From the NCBI RefSeq assembly GCF_900090265.1, contig NZ_LT607752.1, forward strand, positions 248,001 to 312,000: a stretch of 64,000 nt of DNA, given 5' to 3'. The first letter of the stretch is position 1; each line of letters starts with the position of its first letter. The translations under genes were made by a program, and so were the position numbers. The notes under the pieces are model-generated. The model was not told the origin of the DNA, made no database searches, and worked only from the letters and a program-made list of their open reading frames with translations. Below, piece after piece: positions 57,867-64,000 of this stretch. This DNA comes from Micromonospora rifamycinica. GTDB lineage: Bacteria; Actinomycetota; Actinomycetes; Mycobacteriales; Micromonosporaceae.

Positions 57867-59092
57867 TGACCCACACCGGTGTACCCCGGCCCGCCGTCGC
57901 GACCCGGACCAGCACCCCCACCGCCGTGCTCGACGTGGTGGTCCCGGTCTACAACGAGGAGGCCGACCTCGGTCCCTGCGTACGCCGGCTGCACCAGCAC
58001 CTCAGCACGCACTTCCCCTACCCGTTCCGGATCACCGTGGCGGACAACGCCAGTGTCGACGGCACCCTCGCGGTGGCCGAGGCGCTCGCCGCCGAACTCC
58101 CGCACGTCGAGGTGCGGCACCTGAGCGCCAAGGGCCGGGGGCGGGCACTGCGGGTCGCCTGGTCGGCCTCGGACGCCCCGGTGCTGGCGTACATGGACGT
58201 GGACCTGTCCACCGACCTGGCGGCGTTGCTGCCGCTGGTCGCGCCGCTCATCTCCGGCCACTCCGACCTGGCCATCGGCACCCGGCTGGCCCGGACCTCC
58301 CGGGTGGTGCGGGGCGCGAAGCGGGAGGTGATCTCGCGGGCCTACAACCTGTTGCTGCGGGGCGCCCTCGCGGCCCGGTTCTCCGACGCGCAGTGCGGGT
58401 TCAAGGCGATCCGGGCCGACGTGGCCCGGGAGCTGCTGCCGCTGGTGCAGGACACCGGCTGGTTCTTCGACACCGAGCTGCTGGTGCTCGCCCAGCGGGC
58501 CGGGCTGCGGATCCACGAGGTTCCGGTGGACTGGGTCGACGACCCGGACAGCCGGGTGGACATCGTGGCCACCGCCCTGGCCGATCTGCGGGGCATCGGC
58601 CGGCTGGGCCGGGCGCTGGTCACCGGGACGTTGCCGCTGGCCGCGCTGCGCGCCCAGTGGGGCCGGGCGCCGCTGGCCGCTCCGCCGGCCCGGGTGCCGG
58701 TCGGGCTGCCCGGACAGTTGGCCCGGTTCGCCCTGGTGGGGGTGGTCAGCACGGTGGCGTACCTGGTGCTGTTCGTGGCGACCCGGGGGGTGCTCGGCGC
58801 GCAACCGGCGAACCTGGTGGCGTTGCTGGTGACCGCGGTGGGCAACACCGCGGCGAACCGGCGGCTCACCTTCGGCATCACCGGGCGTCGGGCCGCCGGG
58901 CGGCACCATCTCCAGGGGCTGCTCGCCTTCGCCCTCGGCCTGGCGTTGACCAGTGGCGCGCTCGCCGCCCTGCACGCCGTCGGCACCCCGTCGCGGCCGG
59001 TGGAGCTGGTGGTGCTGGTGGTGGCGAACCTGGCCGCGACGGCGCTGCGGTTCCTGCTGCTGCGCCTGGCGATGCACCACCGCCGGAGCTGA
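57866..59092 (+). CDS. GT2 polyprenyl-phosphate glycosyltransferase fused to GtrA domain
   Basis: A 408-residue bifunctional protein. The N-terminal GT2 domain has VVVPVYNEEADLGP (residues ~18-31), the DxD segment AYMDVDLSTDL (near 105) and SDAQCGFKAIR (near 172), as in dolichol-phosphate mannose synthases. The C-terminal ~130 residues form a GtrA domain with four membrane helices. It should make the polyprenyl-P-sugar donor and flip it for the GT39 enzyme encoded just upstream. ACAGGAGGACC precedes the start; a GTG at 57863 is an alternative. Confidence 0.92.
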   Translation: MTHTGVPRPAVATRTSTPTAVLDVVVPVYNEEADLGPCVRRLHQHLSTHFPYPFRITVADNASVDGTLAVAEALAAELPHVEVRHLSAKGRGRALRVAWSASDAPVLAYMDVDLSTDLAALLPLVAPLISGHSDLAIGTRLARTSRVVRGAKREVISRAYNLLLRGALAARFSDAQCGFKAIRADVARELLPLVQDTGWFFDTELLVLAQRAGLRIHEVPVDWVDDPDSRVDIVATALADLRGIGRLGRALVTGTLPLAALRAQWGRAPLAAPPARVPVGLPGQLARFALVGVVSTVAYLVLFVATRGVLGAQPANLVALLVTAVGNTAANRRLTFGITGRRAAGRHHLQGLLAFALGLALTSGALAALHAVGTPSRPVELVVLVVANLAATALRFLLLRLAMHHRRS

Positions 59093-59112
59093 CCGGTCCG
59101 CCGGTGGGCGTG

Positions 59113-60183
59113 TCAGTTCACCGGCGTGACCATCCGGGACACCTCCGGCAGCGCGACGGTACCCGCCACCGCCTCGGTGGTGTCGGGGGAGAAGTCGGCG
59201 GTGGTCGCGCGGACGACCAGTTCCGGGGCCAGCCGCACCGACGTGGTACGGCCCGAGTCGAGCAGGGTGAGCAGGGCGTGCAGGGCCTGTGAGCCCATGT
59301 CCCGCAGCGGGGTGCGGATCGAGGTGAGCGGGACCAGGAGCTGGGCGTCCACGTCGATGTCGTTGTAGCCGACCACCGCCACCTGCCGGCCCACCCGCAG
59401 GCCGTGGTCGCGCAGGGTGCCCATCGCCCCGATCGCGGCGAAGTCGTTGACCGCGAAGACGCCGTCCGGCTGACCGCCGGCCAGCAGTTCGGCCATCGCC
59501 GAGGCCCCGCCGGCGACGTCGAAGGTGGACGGGGCCACCCGGCGGGGGTCGACCGGCACGCCCCGGGCCTTCGCCGCGGCGAGGAAGCCCGCGACCCGGT
59601 CGGCGGAGGTGCTGGCGTGCCCGGGGCCGGCGATCACCGCCAGCCGCCGGCACCCGACGTCGATCAGGTGCTCGGCGGCGAGCCGACCGCCGAGGCGGTC
59701 CCGGCCGGTCACCGACGGGAAGCCGCGCGAGGCCCGGCTGACCAGCACGAACGGCACCCCGTCGGCGGTCAGCCGGGCCAGCAGCGGGTCGTTGCGCCGG
59801 GCGTCACCGATGATCAGCCCGTCCACCCGTTCCCCGATCAGCCGCTGGATGCGCAGCTCCCGCGCCTCGTCGTCGTCCCAGCTGCTGCTCACCACCGCCT
59901 GGTAGCCGGCGGCGGCAGCGGCGGCGTCGATGCCCTCGAAGACGGTGGCCAGCACGATGTCGGTGATCCGGGGGACCAGCACGCCGATCACCCCGGTCTT
60001 GCCGCTGCGCAGGCTCGCCGCCCAGCGGTCCCGGTGGAACCCGAGCTGCTTGGCGGCGTCCACGATGCGGGTCGCGGTCGCCGGGCTGACCCGGACGTCG
60101 TCGCCGCGCAGCACCCGGGAGACCGTGGAGACGTGCACACCGGTGAGGCCGGCGACATCGCGCAACGTCACCCGTTTGTTCAC
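59113..60183 (-). CDS. LacI-family transcriptional regulator
   Basis: A 356-residue repressor. The N-terminal helix-turn-helix (VTLRDVAGLTGVHVSTVSRVLRGDDVRVSPATATRI) and the periplasmic-binding-like effector domain (IGVLVPRITDIVLATVFEGIDAAAAAAGYQAVVSSS near residue 62; GVFAVNDFAAIGAM near 220) are complete. It is the last gene of the minus-strand operon with the aldolase and transporter, so it probably represses that operon in response to the transported compound. The GTG start gives a canonical N-terminus. Converges with the GT2 gene, leaving a 20-nt gap. Confidence 0.92.
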   Translation of the reverse strand: MNKRVTLRDVAGLTGVHVSTVSRVLRGDDVRVSPATATRIVDAAKQLGFHRDRWAASLRSGKTGVIGVLVPRITDIVLATVFEGIDAAAAAAGYQAVVSSSWDDDEARELRIQRLIGERVDGLIIGDARRNDPLLARLTADGVPFVLVSRASRGFPSVTGRDRLGGRLAAEHLIDVGCRRLAVIAGPGHASTSADRVAGFLAAAKARGVPVDPRRVAPSTFDVAGGASAMAELLAGGQPDGVFAVNDFAAIGAMGTLRDHGLRVGRQVAVVGYNDIDVDAQLLVPLTSIRTPLRDMGSQALHALLTLLDSGRTTSVRLAPELVVRATTADFSPDTTEAVAGTVALPEVSRMVTPVN

Positions 60184-60222
60184 TGTGCCTCCCGTGCCGC
60201 TCCCGTGCCCGTACCCGGCAAC

Positions 60223-60885
60223 CTAGCTGAGATGACTGCCCCCGTTCACATCGAAGGTGGTGCCGGTGACCGTGGCGCAGGAGTCGGAGAGCAGGAACAG
60301 CACGATGTCGGCGATCTCCTGCGCCGAGGAGACCCGGCCCAGCGGCATCCGGGCCCGCAGCCCCGCCTTCTGTTCGGCGGTCAGCCGGTCGTGCATCGGG
60401 GTGGCCACCGGGCCGGGCGCGACGGCGTTGACCCGTACCCCGCGGGGTCCGAAGTCGACCGCGAGGTGCCGCATCAGGCCGAGCACCCCGGCCTTCGCCG
60501 CCGCGTACGCGGTGCCCGACAGCCGGGTGCCGCCGTCGCGGGCGTTGAGGCTGCTCATCAGCACCAGCGACCCGCCGCCGGCCGCCGCCATCCGGGGCAC
60601 CACGGCCTGGCTGACGACGAACGCGGCGGTCAGGTTGTTGCGCAGGGTGCGGTCCCACTCGGCGAGGGTGGTCTGTTCGATGCCACCGGCGCTGACCACC
60701 CCGGCGAGGTGGGCCACCCGGGTCGGGGTGCCGATCGCGTCGACGAACTCGCCGACCGCGACCGGGTCGGCGGCGTCCACGCCGGTGGTGACGTCCAGCA
60801 CGTGCACCGTCTCGCCCCGGGCGCGGGCGGTGGCGACCACGGCCGCGCCGATGCCGCTGGCTCCGCCGGTCACCAGCAGGCTCAC
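60223..60885 (-). CDS. SDR family oxidoreductase
   Basis: A 220-residue short-chain dehydrogenase. TGGASGIG (residues 6-13), NNLTAAFVVSQ with the structural Asn, and the active-site SGTAYAAAKAG (Tyr near residue 130) are present. It likely oxidises or reduces a hydroxyl group of the operon's substrate with NAD(P). The GTG start overlaps the aldolase stop by 4 nt. Transcribed between aldolase and regulator, so it presumably acts in the same pathway. Confidence 0.9.
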   Translation of the reverse strand: MSLLVTGGASGIGAAVVATARARGETVHVLDVTTGVDAADPVAVGEFVDAIGTPTRVAHLAGVVSAGGIEQTTLAEWDRTLRNNLTAAFVVSQAVVPRMAAAGGGSLVLMSSLNARDGGTRLSGTAYAAAKAGVLGLMRHLAVDFGPRGVRVNAVAPGPVATPMHDRLTAEQKAGLRARMPLGRVSSAQEIADIVLFLLSDSCATVTGTTFDVNGGSHLS

Positions 60886-61664
60886 GACGTACCGCCGAGG
60901 ATCTCGTCGCGGGCCCGCCGGTAGGCGTCGGAGAGCAGCATCTCCGGCTGGGAGTAGACGACGAAGCGGACACCCCGGTCGATCCAGCGGCGGGCCTCCT
61001 CGGCGGAGTAGGCCAGCATGCCGGCGACCCGACCGGCGGCGACGACCCGCTCGACGAACGCGATCGCGTGCTTCTCGACCTCCGGGTGGGTGGGCTGGTA
61101 GCCCAGGCCCAGCTTGACCGACAGGTCGGCCCGGCCGAGCATCAGCACGTCGAGGTCGGCGGCGAGGATGTCGTCCAGGTTGGCCAGTCCGGTGGGGGTC
61201 TCGACCAGGGCGACGACGGTGGTGTTCCGCCCGGCCCAGGTCAGGTAGCGGTCGAAGTCGCCCCGGGCGGTGCCGTGCCCGGCGGCCCGCGCCGCCGAGC
61301 ACAGCGTCCGGTCGCCGACCGGCGGGTAGTGGGTCAGCCGGGCCGCCTCGACGGCCTGCGCGCCGGTCTCCACCAGCGGCAGCACCACCCCGCCGGCGCC
61401 GCTGTCCAGGGACCAGAGCAGGTCCTTCTCCTCGATCCGGCGCAGCCGGACCAGCGGGGTGGTCCCCGCCGAACCGGCCGCCCGGACCATCGCCAGCACG
61501 CTCTGCTCGTCGGCTGCGGCGTGCTCGGTGTCGACGACCAGGAAGTCGTAGCCGAGCGCGCCGAGGATCTCGCCGATCGCCGGTTCCTGCAGCAGGGTCA
61601 GGCTGCCGAGGGCGACGCCACCGTCGCGCAGCACCTCGGCCAGCCGGCTCGGACGGGGAAACAT
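60882..61664 (-). CDS. HpcH/HpaI-family class II aldolase
   Basis: A 260-residue metal-dependent aldolase of the HpcH/HpaI (2-keto acid) family. VVDTEHAAADEQSV (His near residue 47, the catalytic base), VLPLVETGAQAVEAARLTHYPPVGDR (near 95) and VALVETPTGLANLDDILAADLDVLMLGRADL (near 152) with Glu and Asp metal ligands match. It cleaves a 2-oxo-4-hydroxy acid to pyruvate and an aldehyde. The exact substrate is unknown. The start overlaps the stop of the substrate-binding protein gene (TGATG). Confidence 0.9.
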   Translation of the reverse strand: MFPRPSRLAEVLRDGGVALGSLTLLQEPAIGEILGALGYDFLVVDTEHAAADEQSVLAMVRAAGSAGTTPLVRLRRIEEKDLLWSLDSGAGGVVLPLVETGAQAVEAARLTHYPPVGDRTLCSAARAAGHGTARGDFDRYLTWAGRNTTVVALVETPTGLANLDDILAADLDVLMLGRADLSVKLGLGYQPTHPEVEKHAIAFVERVVAAGRVAGMLAYSAEEARRWIDRGVRFVVYSQPEMLLSDAYRRARDEILGGTS

Positions 61665-62761
61665 CAGGACTCCAGCTTCTGCACGCCGCCGCAGTCGCGG
61701 TTGGCCGGCACCTCGCCGACGATCTTCAGGGCGGCGTCGACGACGGAACCGTCGTGCCACTCACCGACCTCCGGCAGCTTCTCGATGATCTTGTTGTCGA
61801 GCAGCCACTTGCCGTCCTCGGCGGCCACCGTCGCGGTGTCCACCCGACCGTTCGGGTCCATGTACGGCCACTGGTCGGTGCCGTACAGCTTGCTGATCGT
61901 CGCCGCCGGCACCTTGGTCCGCTCGGCCACGATGGAGATGACGTCGTCCTTGTTGGCCGGGTCCTGGTAGTAGCGCACACCCTCCAGCCAGCCGGCCATC
62001 CACCGGGCCGCGACCTCGGGCCGCTTGCTGATGAAGTCCTGCGACATGGTGATCAGGCCCTGCTCCTGGTTGGGCGCCACCTCGTTCATCGCCAGCACCC
62101 GCTTGGCCTGCCCGTCGGTGATGAGCTGGTACGCCAGCGGCTGCACCAGGAAGCCGGCGTCCACCGCACCGCTCTTGAGCGCGTTGGCGGTGTCCGGGTA
62201 GCTCAGGGTCACGATCTGCCCCAGGTCGGACTGCTTGAGCCCGACCTCACCCAGCGCCCGGTCCAGCCAGTACTCGGTGGTCGAACCCTTGGCCAGGATC
62301 GCGACCTTCTTGCCCTTGAGGTCGGCCACGCTCTTGAGCCCGCCGTCGAAGGCCTGGGTCCGGGCCAGCAGGAGGTTGTCCGACGCGCACCGGTACTGCT
62401 GCCGGTCGGCCACCGCCCGCACCCGCAGCCCCTGGTTGACCGCGTTGAACAGCGCGCCACCGGTGCCCGGGATGTTCACGTCCAGCTTGCCCTGACCCTG
62501 CACCGCCAGCCGGGAGTAGATGTCAGCGTTGCTGAACTCCACCTCGACCTGGTGCTTGCCGAAGAAGCCCTTGGCGTCGGCCACCATCATCGGGGCCAGC
62601 GAGAGGATCTCCAGCGAGTTGACAGTCACCTTGTCGGCGCCACCGGCACCCGTCGACTCCGCGTCGTCACCGCAGGCCGCGGTGCCGAGCAGCAGGCTCG
62701 CCCCCAACAGCGCGGCGATCACACCCTTTGTCTTGATCGTCGTGATCCGCTTGGTTGTCAT
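61664..62761 (-). CDS. ABC transporter substrate-binding lipoprotein (NMT1/SsuA type)
   Basis: A 365-residue lipoprotein. The N-terminus has a lipobox (LLLGTAAC, Cys near residue 28). The mature part has the NMT1/THI5 and SsuA layout: VNSLEILSLAPMMVADAKGFFGKHQVEVEF, LDVNIPGTGGALFNAVNQGLRV and DLKGKKVAILAKGSTTEYWLDRAL. It captures the solute (perhaps a small aromatic or sulfonate, given the family) outside the membrane for the permease below. ATGA overlap with the permease gene. Confidence 0.9.
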   Translation of the reverse strand: MTTKRITTIKTKGVIAALLGASLLLGTAACGDDAESTGAGGADKVTVNSLEILSLAPMMVADAKGFFGKHQVEVEFSNADIYSRLAVQGQGKLDVNIPGTGGALFNAVNQGLRVRAVADRQQYRCASDNLLLARTQAFDGGLKSVADLKGKKVAILAKGSTTEYWLDRALGEVGLKQSDLGQIVTLSYPDTANALKSGAVDAGFLVQPLAYQLITDGQAKRVLAMNEVAPNQEQGLITMSQDFISKRPEVAARWMAGWLEGVRYYQDPANKDDVISIVAERTKVPAATISKLYGTDQWPYMDPNGRVDTATVAAEDGKWLLDNKIIEKLPEVGEWHDGSVVDAALKIVGEVPANRDCGGVQKLES

Positions 62762-63618
62762 GATTGGCCCTCCGTCCAGCTGAAGAAGCGCCGCTGCACC
62801 CGCAGCGTCACCGTGGTGAGGAAAAAGCCCATCGCCGCGATGACCGCGAGCGTGGCGTACATGTTGTCGATCTGGTAGATCTGCCAGTACCGCCAGGTCA
62901 TCGACCCGACGCCGTCACTGGCGGCGAGGAACTCGCCGGCGATGGTGCCCAGCAGGGCCAGCCCGGCGGCCAGCCGGATGCCGGCGAAGATGGACGGCAG
63001 GGCACCCGGCAGGACGATCTTCCACAGGATCTGCTGCCGGCTCGCGCCCAGGTTGCGGGCCATCAGGATCAGCCGTTCGTCGACCTGGAGCACCCCGGAC
63101 ATCGCGTTCACCACCGCCGGGAAGAACGAGATGATGCCGGCGAGCACCACGATCGGCCGTCCGCCGGTGCCGAAGATGACCAGCAGCAGCGGCAGGATCG
63201 CCACCACCGGAATCGGGTACGTGATGGCGATCAGCGGATCGATCAGCACCCGCACCCACTTCGACCGCCCCATCGCGATGCCCAGCAGGGTCGCCGGGAT
63301 CACGCCGAGCAGGAAACCGAGCAGGATGCGCTGGGCGGTGATCCCGACGTTCGGCAGCAGCTCCCCGGAGGAGAAGAGCTCGACCAGGGCCTGCACGCAC
63401 TCCGACGGGGCCGGGAAGAAGGTCTTGTCGATCAGCCCGGCCATGCTGCCGCCCTGCCACAGCGCCAGCACCACGACCACCGGCACCATGCTGCCCAGCC
63501 CGCTGCTGAGCAGCTTGAACCCGCGACCCGGCGGGCGTTCCGCGCGGGGGTCCACCGCGTAGCGGACCACGGGTTCGTCGGTCGCCCGTTCCCGGGTCGG
63601 CACGCTCTGCTCGCTCAT
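62758..63618 (-). CDS. ABC transporter permease (SsuC/NrtB type)
   Basis: A 286-residue integral-membrane permease with about six helices ([17 protein letters not shown] and onward). The EAA loop [31 protein letters not shown] (near residue 183) that contacts the ATPase is intact. It belongs to the family importing nitrate, sulfonates, taurine or hydroxymethylpyrimidine. The ATG follows GGGGGACC. The stop overlaps the following gene's ATG (ATGA) and its start overlaps the ATPase gene. Confidence 0.93.
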   Translation of the reverse strand: MSEQSVPTRERATDEPVVRYAVDPRAERPPGRGFKLLSSGLGSMVPVVVVLALWQGGSMAGLIDKTFFPAPSECVQALVELFSSGELLPNVGITAQRILLGFLLGVIPATLLGIAMGRSKWVRVLIDPLIAITYPIPVVAILPLLLVIFGTGGRPIVVLAGIISFFPAVVNAMSGVLQVDERLILMARNLGASRQQILWKIVLPGALPSIFAGIRLAAGLALLGTIAGEFLAASDGVGSMTWRYWQIYQIDNMYATLAVIAAMGFFLTTVTLRVQRRFFSWTEGQS

Positions 63619-64000
63619 CGGTCCCCCTTCGCTTCCGCCCACTCGGCTGCCAGGGTGGCGTCCCGCAGCTGCGCCCACAGGTGGCGCTTCAACTCGGTGA
63701 ACCGCGGGTCCAACTCGACGTCGCGGGTACGCGGCCGGGGGAACGGCACCCGGATCTCCTCGACCACCCGGGTCGGCCGGGGGCCGAGCACGATGATCCG
63801 GTCGGCCAGCAACAGCGCCTCCTCGATGCTGTGCGTGATGAACAGGACCGTCTTGCGGTGCCTCGACCAGACCTGGAGCAGCTCGTCCTGGAGCAGGGTC
63901 CGGGTCTGGGCGTCCACCGCCGCGAACGGCTCGTCCATCAGCAGGACCTCGGGATCGCTGGCCAGGGCGCGGGCGATCCCGGCCCGCTGGCGCATCCCGC
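63615..64000 (-). CDS. ABC transporter ATP-binding protein (partial, runs off window)
   Basis: C-terminal part of the transport ATPase; its start lies beyond position 64000. The signature [28 protein letters not shown] contains the end of the ABC signature motif, Walker B and the D-loop, and [16 protein letters not shown] the switch His. Followed by a non-catalytic tail to residue E-WAEAKGD. It energises the adjacent permease. The first gene(s) of this operon are outside the window, so the operon may be longer than seen. Confidence 0.93.
   Translation of the reverse strand, partial: GMRQRAGIARALASDPEVLLMDEPFAAVDAQTRTLLQDELLQVWSRHRKTVLFITHSIEEALLLADRIIVLGPRPTRVVEEIRVPFPRPRTRDVELDPRFTELKRHLWAQLRDATLAAEWAEAKGDR

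Noticed and set aside
1..64000. tRNA, rRNA, integrase, transposase or phage genes
   Set aside because: No cloverleaf with a GGTTCGAATCC-type loop, no conserved rRNA segment, and no DDE, tyrosine or serine recombinase motif was found anywhere in the window.

Overview
The window is chromosomal DNA from a high-GC actinomycete. DUF397 and XRE/DUF5753 pairs, DUF574 methyltransferases, ECF41 and ECF42 sigma factors, an EccB protein, a PucR-DesA3-type desaturase unit and overlapping GTG/ATG starts all point to Micromonosporaceae, most likely Micromonospora or a close relative. That placement is an inference from gene content. I saw no rRNA, tRNA, CRISPR array, prophage, integrase or transposase. The region reads as ordinary chromosome rich in metabolic and signalling genes.

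Layout. (1) 45-8035: a tightly coupled seven-gene operon with four luciferase-like (LLM) flavin/F420 oxidoreductases, an acyl-CoA synthetase, an enoyl-CoA hydratase and a VOC protein, followed by an F420:NADPH oxidoreductase. It looks like a CoA-dependent catabolic or modifying pathway of unknown substrate. (2) 8219-12181: a secreted HNH nuclease, an ECF41 sigma factor with an NmrA-type partner, a dienelactone hydrolase and a GlsB stress membrane protein. (3) 12357-15936: PucR regulator, ferredoxin reductase and membrane fatty acid desaturase. (4) 16069-22948: two tandem HAF-repeat secreted proteins, a small membrane protein, a spermidine-synthase-like protein, an orphan EccB and two methyltransferases. 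(5) 23240-28391: serpin-like protein, NUDIX hydrolase, methyltransferase, an ECF42 sigma factor with its DGPF partner, and a MazF-like protein. (6) 28500-35422: diguanylate cyclase, DUF397/XRE pair, DUF574 methyltransferase, MOSC, DedA, a membrane protein and pirin. (7) 35847-40182: DUF2795 and DUF2267 genes, a TerC transporter behind a probable manganese (yybP-ykoY) riboswitch, and a molybdoenzyme/reductase/DUF6510 operon. (8) 40223-49927: secreted repeat protein, NADH dehydrogenase-like flavoprotein, then a signalling island with three STAS proteins, a SpoIIE-type phosphatase, a CarH-like B12 photoreceptor-domain protein and a response regulator. (9) 49952-59092: transglycosylase-like protein, OsmC, Ser/Thr kinase, and a two-component system followed by a GT39/GT2-GtrA pair whose GT39 gene is frameshifted inside an 18-bp tandem repeat. 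(10) 59113-64000: a minus-strand operon with an NMT1/SsuA-type ABC transporter, HpcH/HpaI aldolase, SDR and LacI regulator, running off the window end.

The most noteworthy signals are these: a dispersed intergenic element present three times (a palindrome built on TGATCAAGAG flanked by C-rich DNA on one side and G-rich DNA on the other); the B12-photoreceptor protein embedded in a partner-switching module; the manganese riboswitch whose P1 3' strand also pairs with the ribosome binding site of terC; promoter motifs matching the two ECF sigma groups; and the slipped repeat in the GT39 gene. Function assignments rest on reading motifs by eye. No database search was run.
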